A DNA stretch of 64,000 nt from Rebecca billardiae RCC1528 (Eukaryota; Haptophyta), in assembly GCA_965240325.2 (NCBI GenBank), contig OZ251228.1, positions 2,046,001 to 2,110,000 of the forward strand, in the 5' to 3' direction. Shown piece by piece: positions 9,311-18,982 of the stretch; position 1 is the stretch's first letter, and the number at the start of each line of letters is the position of its first letter. The position numbers were made by a program, and so were the translations under genes. The notes below the pieces were generated by a model. It did not search any database and had not been told where the DNA came from. It saw only the letters and a list, made by a program, of their open reading frames with translations.

Positions 9311-11764
9311 ATGGCAAGGGCGATGGCGGCCGCTCGTCCCTGGGCCAACCCGGAGCTCCCAGAAGAACACGAGGCCGACGCCGAGGCGGACGATGACGCG
9401 GGGGCTGTTGATCCGGCCTTTATCATCTCGCTCCATCGCGCGCTCCTGCCGCCCCACGCGGGCGCGAGCGAGCCCGCGGGCGCTGAGAGCGCCAATGGCG
9501 GGCCCGCGGCCGAGCGCGACGAAGAGGTGCTGGAGGCCGCCGACGACGAGCGGATTCGCGCGTGCTGCCTCCTCTGGGACCTGACCGTGGTGCGGCACCA
9601 CGCGCTCTTCTGCCACGAGCACCATCTGGCGCCGTTGCTCCTGCGGTACCTCCACGCCGAGCCCGGCCGCCACTCGGCGCGATTGCTCGAGGTCTGCGCC
9701 GGCGCCCTCGCGAACCTCGCCGCTGTCGCCACGATTGCGCGAGCCTTGCTCGAGCGCGCAGATCTGCCTCACGTGCTGCTGCGCGCCATTCTTACCTCTT
9801 CCAGTGCCGACGTCCTCGCCGAGGCGCTGCGCCTCCTGAGCACGGCGCTCGCAGCGGCTGGCGGCGACACGGCGCGCGCGTGGGTACGCGCACACCTCGT
9901 GGCCGACTCCACCGAGGGCGGCTGCGCCGACGCAGTGGCGGCGCGTCTCGTCTTCATGCTGGGCAACAGCCGGCGCGCGCTGCTCGTCGAGCGATCGGCC
10001 TCCGTGCTCGAGGCGCTGCTCTACCACGCGCCCGAGCCAGCCATGCGCGCGCTCGGGCTGCTGCGAGGGGCGGACGGCCCGGGCGGCCATGCTGACGGGG
10101 GCTGGCCGGGCGGGGCCGGCACGGCCGGTGCTAGCCACGCCGCGGCCTCCGAGCGTGATACTAGCGGCGTGCAGCCCGCTCCCGCCAGCGCCGCCGACCC
10201 CGCCGAGCCCGGCGTGTGCGACGTCCTGCTCGGCCTCGTCGGCAGCGCCCTGCGCGCGTTCGCGCCGCCTGGGCCTGCTGCGAGCCCTGGCCCCGCACTG
10301 CTCGGGCCTCAGCCGGCTGCTGCTCGGAGCCCAGGGCAGGCGCGGGCTGCGGGGGATGCAGGGCAGCCGGCGGCCGGTCCTGCCGACGCAGTCTCGGCCC
10401 GCAGCCCCGCCGTGCTCGACACCTCTCCCGCCCCGCCGCGGCCGTGCGACGCCGCGGAGGAGGCGGAGGTGACAGAGCTGGCCCTCGCGTCGCTGCCGGC
10501 ACTCCTCGCCCTGTGCGAGAGGCTGCTGCTCGCTGCAGGCAGCACCGCGCGCGCCGGGGCGTGGCGCGTGAGCCCGGGTGAGCCACAGCACGCGGGCGAC
10601 GTGTTCGCGCACCCGTTCAGCGGTGCGGCCAGTGGCGCCGGTGCGGGCCAAGCCGGTGCGGGCCTTCTGACTCTCCTCAGCCACCCTCTGTGGCTCGCAG
10701 TGGGCGCGCTGCTCGGTGCGCAGGGCGATCTCGCGCTGCCGGCTGCGAGCGATGGCGCGGCGCTGGGCAGCCCGAGCACGTGGTTCGGCGCCGAGGAGGG
10801 CGCCGCTCACGATCGGGACGATGCCGGCCGGCAGCCCAGTGCCGACAGTTGGATCACACACCAAGACTCGGCGCCGCAGCGGGCCGCCCGCGCGCGCCCG
10901 CCCCACGCGGCCGAGGCTTCGTTTGGCCTCGGCTTCAGCGCAGAGATTTGCCTGGGCGTGTGCGCCACGCTGGACGCGCTGATGGGACTCGGCGCCACGC
11001 ACGGAGGCGAGCCGTGCGCCGCGGCCGCGACGGAGCTCGAGCACGCGGCGGGCGGCACGGGCGGCGCCGCAGCGCGCGCATGCTCGGATCTGACGGCCGT
11101 GGCGGCCGCGGCCGCACTCCGAGCGCTGTGCGGCGGCGGGGGCGCGCAGCAGTCCGTGCGCGCGCTGTGTGAGCTCATGCGCATCGGCGTCGCCACCGCG
11201 CGGGACGATGCGCGAGGCGCATGCGCGGCCACCGCCGAGGACGCCCCCGAGGCCGCGTCGCCGGCGGTGTGGGCGTGCCTCGTGCTGCTCAGCACTCCGC
11301 TCGACGGCATGGGCCTCGCCCTCGCGCACACGCCCCCGGCCAGGCCCCACGGGCGACGTCGGCGCGCCGGGCTCGCGGGTGCACGGGAGCTCACGCCCTG
11401 CGCGCCCAGCGCCGCCCGCGTGCCCACGCTGGACGAGGCGCTCGCCGACTGGACGCGGGAGCAGCGGCCTGTCTTCGACGAGCTCGTGCGCGGTGCGCGC
11501 GCCGTGTCGTGGGCGCACGGCCTCGTGCGCGCCGCCGCGCAGGCCGAGCGCTCGGCCGGCCGCGCCGAGGGCACTGCCGGGACTTGCGGCCTCGCGCGCG
11601 CTGAGGAGCTGGGCGCGAGATGCCTGGCGCGCGCTGTCGACGCGGGAGGCGTGCTCCACGCCGCGCGTCACCCGCTGCCGCTGGACGACCCGCTCGGCGT
11701 CGCCCTGGCGATGCTGCATGCCGCACTCGATGCGGAAGTGCAAGACGCGTGGCCATGGTCGTGA
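9311..11764 (+). CDS. SAAL1-like armadillo-type repeat protein
   Basis: Seen: 817 residues, intronless. Residues about 75-245 align by eye with the SAAL1 (SPACIA1) family: acidic entry DDERIRACCLLWDLTV, then LLEVCAGALANLA, LRLLSTALAAAGG, and ARLVFMLGNSRRALLVERSASVLEALL. SAAL1 proteins are ARM-type helical scaffolds linked to cell-proliferation control in animals; molecular activity is not known. The middle third is low-complexity Ala/Gly/Pro. The last 116 residues (from RVPTLDEALADW to the stop) exist in three further copies fused to other sequence at 16237, 21581 and 26239. The ATG at 9311 follows 109 bp after the divergent gene's start. Much longer than animal SAAL1 because of linkers. Confidence 0.7.
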   Translation: MARAMAAARPWANPELPEEHEADAEADDDAGAVDPAFIISLHRALLPPHAGASEPAGAESANGGPAAERDEEVLEAADDERIRACCLLWDLTVVRHHALFCHEHHLAPLLLRYLHAEPGRHSARLLEVCAGALANLAAVATIARALLERADLPHVLLRAILTSSSADVLAEALRLLSTALAAAGGDTARAWVRAHLVADSTEGGCADAVAARLVFMLGNSRRALLVERSASVLEALLYHAPEPAMRALGLLRGADGPGGHADGGWPGGAGTAGASHAAASERDTSGVQPAPASAADPAEPGVCDVLLGLVGSALRAFAPPGPAASPGPALLGPQPAAARSPGQARAAGDAGQPAAGPADAVSARSPAVLDTSPAPPRPCDAAEEAEVTELALASLPALLALCERLLLAAGSTARAGAWRVSPGEPQHAGDVFAHPFSGAASGAGAGQAGAGLLTLLSHPLWLAVGALLGAQGDLALPAASDGAALGSPSTWFGAEEGAAHDRDDAGRQPSADSWITHQDSAPQRAARARPPHAAEASFGLGFSAEICLGVCATLDALMGLGATHGGEPCAAAATELEHAAGGTGGAAARACSDLTAVAAAAALRALCGGGGAQQSVRALCELMRIGVATARDDARGACAATAEDAPEAASPAVWACLVLLSTPLDGMGLALAHTPPARPHGRRRRAGLAGARELTPCAPSAARVPTLDEALADWTREQRPVFDELVRGARAVSWAHGLVRAAAQAERSAGRAEGTAGTCGLARAEELGARCLARAVDAGGVLHAARHPLPLDDPLGVALAMLHAALDAEVQDAWPWS

Positions 11765-12265
11765 ACATGCACGCGGACGACGGGTGGCCCGGGCGCCTAT
11801 GGGCGGTGCTCCCGATCCCGGCCCCGCTCCCGCAGGGGTGCAGGGCTGCGGGTGTCGCACTCCGTCTGGTCGGAAGGCGCGGACGCATACGAATATGTGT
11901 CTGCTAAGGTGTGACACTCTGACTACTCTGAGCCCGACGCTTGCCCGTTGCATATAGTGATGGCCCGCGGTGCAGGGCGGAGCGCGCAGCGTGGAGCCCG
12001 CACCAGCGGGCCCGAACAACGTTTCAAAAAGATCTTTGATCAAGAAAAAAGGGACGGGGGACGATTTTCATGGCTGGAGGAGACCGAGTTTCGAATTTTG
12101 AGACCCTCTCTAACATGCATCACGGCCGAAAAAGGTCGCGCCCACGGCAAGTTCATAGTAAATAAGCGTGGAGTGACGCCCGTCCAAAAAACTTCACGCC
12201 CTTTAGGATCCCTAACGTAACGAACCGTTATAAGCGATTTTTCCGGCCAATGAGATTGCAGCAAG
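11416..12265 (+). repeat. Source segment of a triplicated block (SAAL1 3' end plus flank)
   Basis: This block covers the last 349 bases of the SAAL1-like gene and its 3' flank. It recurs at 16237-17075, 21581-22125 and 26239-26800. Its distal part (about 11955-12160) contains a perfect 6-bp hairpin (GCCCGC-ACCA-GCGGGC) and the string GATCTTTGATCAAG, and is also found inverted at 23880-24095. Confidence 0.9.
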
Positions 12266-13750
12266 GTCCAAGGAGCGATGACGTATCTAGATAGAGATTG
12301 CCGCGAACCGATGTGACCATGTACGTCCCTTGAATCAGTTGAATCAACTATTCAATCGCGCCGTGTCTGTATCAGGAGCCGACGAGGCAAGGGTCAGTAG
12401 CCGATGGGCCAACCTCGGCGAATCTCAATACTATCTGACACCGGAGCGGGAGCCGGGGCGCGCGGGCCCGCGTTTTCTACGCCACGGCTGCGGCGAGACC
12501 GCGAGAGGATGAGGCGAGCTGACGAGCGACCGACGGGTGAGGACGGCGATGGGCAGGTGCGCGCGGCGAGTTGCGCCTGGAGCGCGCGGCTGCGGCGGGT
12601 CCCGACTGCCGTCGACATCGCGTTCGTGCCCCCGCTCACTCCGCGCGCCCCCGCCGCCCCGTGTCGATGCCTGCGCGCGGCCGCGCGCCGGTCGGCGCCT
12701 AGGCGCCCCGGCCGCGCCGCGGCAGCCGCCCTGTATTCGGGCGCTCGCAAGCTCGGGGGCAGCGGCGCCTGATGCCGGACTGATCGATCTCTGAGTCTTC
12801 GACTTCACCACGCGCCGCCCTTGCCATGCCTTTCCGGGGAGCGCCGACGATCCGAGTCCATCGTCGACCGGTCGACTCTGAGCGAGGGCTACGCCTCGGA
12901 ACTGAACGGTACTCTACGAGGAGGACGAGCTGCGCGGGCGACGGTGGTGCGTGACGTCCCCAGAGCTGGCTGTGCCTCTGCAACGCGTGCCGAGCCTGAT
13001 CGAGGTGTGTCAGCCCGTGCACGCGCGGCGTGCGCGAACGATCTGTGACTGGTGCCCAGTCGCACCTCCGACCTCGGCACCGTGCTCCCTCGGGCTGTCA
13101 GCTCCGCGTGGCCTGGCGTGCACGTCGAGTTGCGCTCATGCGTCGATCACGCCTCGCGCCCGCCTGTCGGCCGTCGCGCAGGCGCTGGTCGAACCCTACT
13201 CGGACCAGTGCAAATCACCTAACTATCCTGGCGCTGCCGCGGTGCGCGGTGACCCGCGGCGGGACAGCGGTCAGTCAGCAGCAGCGGCCCGAACGAATCC
13301 GCGGCCCCGCACCGTGCTCCCTGGCTGTCAGCTTCGCGTGGCCTGGCGTGCACGTGGAGTCGCGCTCATGCGTCGATCACGCCTCGTCGCATCCGCCTGT
13401 ACACAATCGGCGCCGCGCCGGCGGCTGCGAAGTGCGCCGATGGGCCCGCGCCCCGGGCGCGGCGGGCGGCGGCGCGCCGCTGGAGTCTAGTTGTACGGGC
13501 ATGCAACTCCGGGTCTGTCAATAGACGACTGCGATGGAGGGTGCACCGCCACCGCGGGCCCTGAACTACGTTCGTTCTACGGAAAAGGACCGCGGAACGC
13601 GGTCATATACCATATATATATATGTGTGACACGTCGTTAACTATATGCAGCATATGCATCGCATCACTATATATATATATATCGTCATCAGCGCGCATCA
13701 TTGCGTGCGGAACTAAATATATATATATATATACTACTACACTAGCTAAT
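12266..13750. other. Region without recognised gene
   Basis: GC-rich; open frames on both strands look random and none resembles a known family. It holds an 80-bp direct repeat (listed), a hairpin-bearing boundary motif near 13565-13610 (GACCGCGGAACGCGGTC) and several short AT runs. The final 150 bp form the conserved 3' flank of the EsV-1-7 gene on the minus strand. Confidence 0.55.
13077..13386. repeat. Direct repeat pair, about 80 bp each, 232 bp apart
   Basis: Copies lie at 13077-13156 and 13309-13386; both include GCGTGGCCTGGCGTGCACGT and CATGCGTCGATCACGCCTCG. Confidence 0.9.
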
Positions 13751-15100
13751 CTAATCGTAGTCGGACGAGGCGGATGACAGATCGGATGCCATCACCGTCC
13801 AATGGTCAGACTCATCATCAGTGTCTGTGTCACCGTGTGGCGACAGTCGGCAATCCGCCCCGTTGCCGCTCTCGAGTCTCCCGACCAGCGGCGGCGGTTG
13901 GGGCAGCTGCGGGGCGGCGTCCGAGACAGTGACAAGGTGGCTGGTGGGTTTGTGCCGGCGCGTCGCTGTGCGCGTGCCCTGATCGCCAGCGCCATGCTCC
14001 AGTCTGCGCTTGGCAATGGCGAGCCGAGTGTTAACCATGCCGACCAGCTTGTGTTCAGCGCACCGGCTGGCGCGCGTGTCACCCGGCATGCCGAACGAAG
14101 GCCACTTGGTGCAGCCGGTGTGATCACACTTGCGGCTCTTCACGTCGACCATGCCGGCCAGCTTGTGCGTGGCGCACCGGCTGGCGCGCGCGTCGCCCGG
14201 CATGCCGAAGTTAGGCCGTGTGGTGCAGCCGGTGTGATCACACTTGCGGCTCTTCACGTCGGCCATGCCGGCCAGCTTGTGCGTACCGCACCGGCTGGCG
14301 CGCGCGTCGCCCGGCATGCCGAATGAAGGCCCCTTGGTGCAGCCGGTGTGATCACACTTGCGGCTCTTCACGTCGACCATGCCGCCCAGCTTGTGCGCAG
14401 CGCACCGGCTGGCGCGCGCGTCGCCCGGCATGCCGAAGTAAGGCCCCTTGGTGCAGCCGGTGTGATCACACTTGGGGCTCCTCACGTCGACCATGCCGCC
14501 CAGCTTGTGCGTACCGCACCGGCTGGCGCGCGCGTCGCCCGGCATGCCGAATGAAGGCTGCGTGGTGCAGCCGATGTGATCACACTTGCGGCTCTTCACG
14601 TGGACCATGCCGGCCAGCTTGTGCGCAGCGCACCGGCTGGCGCGCGCGTCGCCCAGCATGCCGAACGAAGGCACCTTGGTGCAGCCGGTGTGATCACACT
14701 TGGGGCTCCTCACGTCGACCATGCCGGCCAGCTTGTGCGTACCGCACCGGCTGGCGCGCGCGTCGCCCGGCATGCCGAACGAAGGCTGGTTGGTGCAGCC
14801 GGTGTGATCACACTTGCGGCTCTTCACGTCGACCATGCCGGCCAGCTTGTGCGTACCGCACCGGCTGGCGCGCGCGTCGCCCGGCATGCCGAATGATGGC
14901 CGCGTGGTGCAGCCGATGTGATCACACTTGCGGCTCTTCACGTCGACCATGCCGGCCAGCTTGTGCACAGCGCACCGGCTGGCGCGCGCGTCGCCCGGCA
15001 GCGTCACCCGGACGGGCGCGCGTGGTGCGGCGAGCTCGTCCGCCGGGCCGCGCCAGTTCACCGGATCCACGCCCGCGCGATTCCAAGATCGAGGTTTCAT
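13751..15100 (-). CDS. EsV-1-7 cysteine-rich repeat protein, 8 repeats (locus 2, unit 1)
   Basis: Seen: 449 residues. The N-terminus MKPRSWNRAG leads through a Pro-rich 30 residues into a half repeat lacking its first two Cys (PGDARASRCAVHKLAG), then eight full C-X4-C-X16-C-X2-H-X12 repeats, then the tail KRRLEHGAGDQGTR, a Pro-rich linker and an acidic end rich in Asp and Ser. The first part of the tail is homologous to that of loci 1 and 6; the acidic end is specific to loci 2-5. The ATG at 15100 is only 9 bp from the ATG of the sulfotransferase-like sequence on the other strand, so one of the two starts may be wrong. The frame is also open upstream, antisense to the neighbour. The 3' flank carries CACGTCGTTAACTAT, shared by the four copies. 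Confidence 0.75.
   Translation of the reverse strand: MKPRSWNRAGVDPVNWRGPADELAAPRAPVRVTLPGDARASRCAVHKLAGMVDVKSRKCDHIGCTTRPSFGMPGDARASRCGTHKLAGMVDVKSRKCDHTGCTNQPSFGMPGDARASRCGTHKLAGMVDVRSPKCDHTGCTKVPSFGMLGDARASRCAAHKLAGMVHVKSRKCDHIGCTTQPSFGMPGDARASRCGTHKLGGMVDVRSPKCDHTGCTKGPYFGMPGDARASRCAAHKLGGMVDVKSRKCDHTGCTKGPSFGMPGDARASRCGTHKLAGMADVKSRKCDHTGCTTRPNFGMPGDARASRCATHKLAGMVDVKSRKCDHTGCTKWPSFGMPGDTRASRCAEHKLVGMVNTRLAIAKRRLEHGAGDQGTRTATRRHKPTSHLVTVSDAAPQLPQPPPLVGRLESGNGADCRLSPHGDTDTDDESDHWTVMASDLSSASSDYD
14015..14926 (-). repeat. Tandem array of 8 x 114-bp coding repeats
   Basis: Same 114-bp unit as locus 1. Reading from the 5' end, the residues after the second Cys run TTRP, TNQP, TKVP, TTQP, TKGPY, TKGPS, TTRPN, TKWP; the last five match the whole array of locus 5 in order. 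Confidence 0.95.
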
Positions 15101-15109
15101 CAGCCGCCA

Positions 15110-15961
15110 ATGCTCATCAGCTTTCGGAGCGGAATTGCATGCCCTGCCGCATCCCTGACGCACAATGGCGGGCGCGAGGAGCAACGCGACGGGGCGGTCG
15201 CGCTGAGCGCCGCGTTCGTTTCGTACAGCTCCTTCATCCTCGTGCCGGAGCACCGGCTCCTCTTCTGCAAGATCGACCAGGTCGTGAGCCAGAACTTCGT
15301 GCAGCTCTTCCGCGCGGTCCGCGCGCCGCACGACCCGGCGCTGCGCAAGCAGCTGTTCGTGCAGAACACCAACACGCTGCGCTACTTCGGGCTGGGCGTG
15401 GAGGACGGCGCGGCGCGGCTGGAGGAGCCGGCGTGGCACGCCGCCGTCGTCTACAGAGTGCCGCTCGAGCACTTCGCCTCGGCGTACGCGTCCATGTGCA
15501 CCGCGGGCCGTGACATGGACGGCGCGCGCCATTGCTCGGAGGCATTCGGCGTGTCGCGCCCCAGCTTCGACGAGGCGGCGGCAGCGCTCGGGCGAGGGCG
15601 CGTGCGCAACGGCATCAAATGCGGCAGTCTGAGCACTGCGGCGGGCTCAGCGCCACCCTCGGCGCGTACAAGACGATCGAGCGCCTCGAGCCGATGCGCG
15701 CGCGCGCGCAGCCGTCGAGCGCATGCTGCGCGCGGTCGGGGTGGACGTGCGCGCGCTGGCGCCCGAGCTGGACAAGCTGTTCCCCGACGAGCACGCGCGC
15801 GCGGCGCGGCTGCGGAGCGTCGAGCCGGGCGACGGCGCTCCGCGCAAGCGGCCGGCGCCGCAGCTCGCGGACGGGTGGCGGCGTGCGTGGGCAAAGCGGC
15901 GCGCGCCCGCCGCGCCGAGCGGCGCGTTGCCCTCGAGGCCGAGCGCGCGCGCGCCAAGGAG
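15110..15961 (+). pseudogene. Sulfotransferase-like sequence, frameshifted (unit 1)
   Basis: Resembles the algal/animal carbohydrate sulfotransferase family (Sulfotransfer_2): VPEHRLLFCKI near the 5'-phosphosulfate loop, VVYRVPLERFASAY (here LEHFASAY) at the 3'-phosphate site, then RQSEHCGGL and YKTIERLE in another frame. The usual Lys-X-Gly-Ser/Thr of the PAPS loop reads DQVVSQ, so catalysis is unlikely. Frames change at about 15620 and again near 15690 (a 2-bp CG expansion special to this unit) and 15900, with no room for introns. One frame stays open from 15110 to 16585 in this unit, but its middle is out of register. Starts at ATG 15110. Confidence 0.6.
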
Positions 15962-16585
15962 ATGGCGCTGCAGGCCTTCTCGACAATCTCGTACCACGGC
16001 ACGGCGTTCGGCGCGCTGCGCACGCTGTACGACGACGGCTCGCGGCCGGACGGCCGGCCGCTCGCCGTCGGCGCCTCGCCGCCGCCGCGCCGCCCTGCGG
16101 CGCGCGGCACGCCCGAGTCGGCGCACGCGCTGCCGCCCGCGCGCACGCCCAAGCGCGCCGCCGTGCCGCTGCCGACGCTCGGCCGCGTCGGGCTGGTCCC
16201 CGCGCCGGGCGGCGAGGGGTCGGAGGAGGAGGAGAGCCGCGTGCCCACGCTGGACGAGGCGCTCGCCGACTGGACGCGGGAGCAGCGGCCTGTCTTCGAC
16301 GAGCTCGTGCGCAGTGCGCGCGCCGTGTCGTGCGCGCACGGCCTCGTGCGCGCCGCCGCGCAGGCCGAGCGCTCGGCCGGCCGCGCCGAGGGCACTGCCG
16401 GGACTTGCGGCCTCGCGCGCGCTGAGGAGCTGGGCGCGAGATGCCTGGCGCGCGCTGTCGACGCGGGAGGCGTGCTCCACGCCGCGCGTCACCCGCTGCC
16501 GCTGGACGACCCGCTCGGCGTCGCCCTGGCGATGCTGCATGCCGCACTCGATGCGGAAGTGCAAGACGCGTGGCCATGGTCGTGA
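15962..16585 (+). CDS. Chimeric 207-residue ORF: unknown N-part plus SAAL1 C-terminus (unit 1)
   Basis: Seen: MALQAFSTISYHG then a Pro/Arg linker (PPPRRPAARG, PTLGRVGL) to GGEGSEEEES, joined in frame at 16237 to RVPTLDEALADW and the remaining SAAL1-like C-terminus ending DAWPWS. The N-part equals the start of the unrecombined ORF at 28804. The junction sits on a short shared CCGC. Two substitutions relative to the parent (Gly to Ser, Trp to Cys, in VRSARAVSCAHG) are shared with unit 3. Whether it is expressed is unknown; in this unit the upstream frame is continuous with it. Confidence 0.4.
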   Translation: MALQAFSTISYHGTAFGALRTLYDDGSRPDGRPLAVGASPPPRRPAARGTPESAHALPPARTPKRAAVPLPTLGRVGLVPAPGGEGSEEEESRVPTLDEALADWTREQRPVFDELVRSARAVSCAHGLVRAAAQAERSAGRAEGTAGTCGLARAEELGARCLARAVDAGGVLHAARHPLPLDDPLGVALAMLHAALDAEVQDAWPWS

Positions 16586-17075
16586 ACATGCACGCGGACG
16601 ACGGGTGGCCCGGGCGCCTATGGGCGGTGCTCCCGATCCCGGCCCCGCTCCCGCAGGGGTGCAGGGCTGCGGGTGTCGCACTCCGTCTGGTCGGAAGGCG
16701 CGGACGGCATACGAATATGTGTCTGCTAAGGTGTGACACTCGCTGACTACTCTGAGCCCGACGCTTGCCCGTTTGCATATATAGTGATGGCCCGCGGTGC
16801 AGGGCGGAGCGCGCAGCGTGGAGCCCGCACCAGCGGGCCCGAACCACGTTTCAAAAAGATCTTTGATCAAGAAAAAAGGGACGGGGGGGCGATTTTTAGG
16901 GCTGGCGGAGACCGAGTTTCGAGTTTTTGAGATCGCATAGAGAGGTCTATTAGGCCGAAAAAAACCGCGCCCAGCTGATTCCCTTAAGTAAAGTGCGATC
17001 CGGACGTCAGCTGGACGTGACAATGTTAGTGTAACGGTTCGTTACGAGCGCGATTTTAAGTATGAGATTGCCGCC
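16237..17075 (+). repeat. Copy 2 of the SAAL1 3'-end block
   Basis: Closely matches 11416-12265, including the hairpin and GATCTTTGATCAAG, then diverges gradually; both copies end near a TAACG(A/G)(A/T)(C/T)CGTTA-like sequence and GAGATTGC. Confidence 0.9.
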
Positions 17076-17267
17076 AACCGCCAACCGATAAAAACGGCAA
17101 GGCAAGGGATCGGGAAACTTGATCACTTATTCTAACTGTGAATAGTAAAATGCTCTCCCCGAGCGCGCCTGTCGCCTCGCAGGCCGCGCGTCTCGCCCCT
17201 CGCTCCGCTCTCCCCGAGGCTGAGCTCGCGGCCCGCCTGTCACCTCGCAGGCGCGCGCCACGGACAC

Positions 17268-18440
17268 ATGCGCGACGAGATCGCGGCGGGGGCGGCGAGA
17301 TCGCGGCGGGGGCGACGGGCAACAACCTGCCCGCGGGCGCGTTCGTCACTCGAGGAGCAGCGCGCAAGGGCGAGCCGAGTCCGGAGCACGCGAGCTCGTC
17401 GCTCGCCGACCGGAGCAGAGCGCGCCGCCCGCCGCCGCCGAGCGAGCGGCGCGGCAGAGCTGATGAGCCGGATGCGCCCGGAGCTCGCGCGGCTGAAGGG
17501 CGAGCTCGAGCACGCGAGCTCGCGCCTCGACGCCGAGCCCGAGCTCCTCCTCAACTCGGTCGACGGCGGCGCGGAGGTCCGGCAGCAGCGTGAGGACTCA
17601 CAGACAGTGTGAGTGAGCCGCGCGCAGCTCAGCCTGCCGCTGGCAGCCGCCGTCTTCGAGGCCGACGCGGCGGAGGAGGCGGCGGGCGACGAGATCGCGG
17701 CGGGGGCGGCGAGATCGCGGCGGGGGCGACGGGCAACAACCTGCCCGCGGGCGCGTTCGTCACTCGAGGAGCAGCGCGCAAGGGCGAGCCGAGTCCGGAG
17801 CACGCGAGCTCGTCGCTCGCCGACCGGAGCAGAGCGCGCCGCCCGCCGCCGCCGAGCGAGCGGCGCGGCAGAGCTGATGAGCCGGATGCGCCCGGAGCTC
17901 GCGCGGCTGAAGGGCGAGCTCGAGCACGCGAGCTCGCGCCTCGACGCCGAGCCCGAGCTCCTCCTCAACTCGGTCGACGGCGGCGCGGAGGTCCGGCAGC
18001 AGCGTGAGGACTCACAGACAGTGTGAGTGAGCCGCGCGCAGCTCAGCCTGCCGCTGGCAGCCGCCGTCTTCGAGGCCGACGCGGCGGAGGAGGCGGCGGG
18101 CGAGCACGGCGGCGCGGTGGAGCAGGCGCGCACGCGAGGCGGCAGGCGCGACGCGCCGCTCGCCTCGTTCCACCGCCCCGAGCTCCGCTCGGTCGGTCTC
18201 GGTGCGCGGCTGCGCAGCCGGCAGGCCGGCGGGCCAGCAGTCTGCAGTGGCGCGCGCTCTCGCTCTGCCGGCACGAGGCGTGCCGGCTGAGCGACCAGCG
18301 GCCCGTCGTCGAGCGCATGGCGCAGGGCGAGTACCTCAAGCAGGTGCGCCCGCTCGCGCGCACGCGCCGGCTCGCGACCAGCGGCCCTTCGTCGAGCGCA
18401 TGGCGCAGCGCGAGCACCTTGCAAGCTGAAGCAGGTGCGC
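17268..18440 (+). pseudogene. Remnant of an unidentified helical protein gene (copy 1)
   Basis: No family recognised. One frame gives an Arg/Glu-rich helical run ending LARLKGELEHASSRLD; after the stop at about 17612 another gives LSLPLAAAVFEADAAEEAAGEHGGAV; further on SDQRP and VERMAQ appear. The same blocks occur in the inverted copy at 22480-23069 as GERAPLSLPLAAAILEADAA and FVERMAQREHLKQ. Frames change several times in both copies, which argues for decay. The two copies diverge mostly at third positions, so the ancestor was probably coding. Confidence 0.4.
17274..18101 (+). repeat. Tandem duplication of 414 bp (two copies)
   Basis: 17274-17687 and 17688-18101 are virtually identical. 414 bp is 138 codons, so the duplication keeps the reading frame. 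Each copy contains an internal near-duplicate of GAGATCGCGGCGGGGGCG. Confidence 0.95.
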
Positions 18441-18799
18441 CCGCACGCGCGCACGCGCCGGCCCGGCGCCGCGCGGCGCCTCTCGCCCTCTCGCCCTGCG
18501 CGCGCCGCCGCCCCGCTTCCCCGCGCGGCCCGTCCGCGCCTCTCGCCCTGCGAGCGCGCCGCCCCGCTTCCCCGCGCGGCCCGTCCGCTGGTGTCCCATG
18601 CCACCCTTGATGGCCGTGCGCGCCCGCATACTCGCGCCGAGTCCGAGACTCGGTCTCGGGTCTGACTCTCCCTCTCAGAGTGGCTGAACTGTCTTTCTGA
18701 CTCGGACTGACTGACTCGTCAGTCTCATTCTCAACCACTGCGCCGCGGGCCCCCAACTGCGTTGGTTCTACGGAAAAGGACCGCGGAACGCGGTCATAT
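18050..18799. repeat. Left arm of a large inverted repeat (right arm 22137-22830)
   Basis: The left arm runs from the helical-protein remnant to a boundary motif with the hairpin GACCGCGGAACGCGGTC (7-bp stem, GAA loop). The right arm is its diverged reverse complement. The arms bracket the whole unit 2 (EsV-1-7 locus 3 to the chimeric ORF). Confidence 0.8.
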
Positions 18800-18800
18800 A

Positions 18801-18802
<2 letters not shown>

Positions 18803-18880
<78 letters not shown>
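18803..18880. repeat. (AT)n microsatellite
   Basis: Uninterrupted AT alternation just outside the hairpin motif; the matching place in unit 1 has only a short AT run. Confidence 0.97.
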
Positions 18881-18883
<3 letters not shown>

Positions 18884-18982
18884 ACACGTCGTTAACTATA
18901 TGCATCATGCATCGCATCATTACTATCGTCATCAGCGGCGCGCATCATTGCGTGCGGAACTAATTATACCACACTAGCCAAT

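Noticed and set aside
7829-12043. A 1404-codon minus-strand frame overlapping the DUF2358-glutaredoxin and SAAL1-like genes
   Set aside because: It is antisense to the SAAL1-like gene and out of frame with the glutaredoxin protein; low-complexity Arg-rich product.
11955-12060. tRNA or tRNA-derived SINE in the dispersed element
   Set aside because: There is a GC hairpin but no A/B box promoter pattern and no cloverleaf could be drawn.
12404-13524. Genes on either strand between the SAAL1-like gene and unit 1
   Set aside because: Frames are Arg/Pro/Ala-rich, contain the direct repeat out of phase, and match no family.
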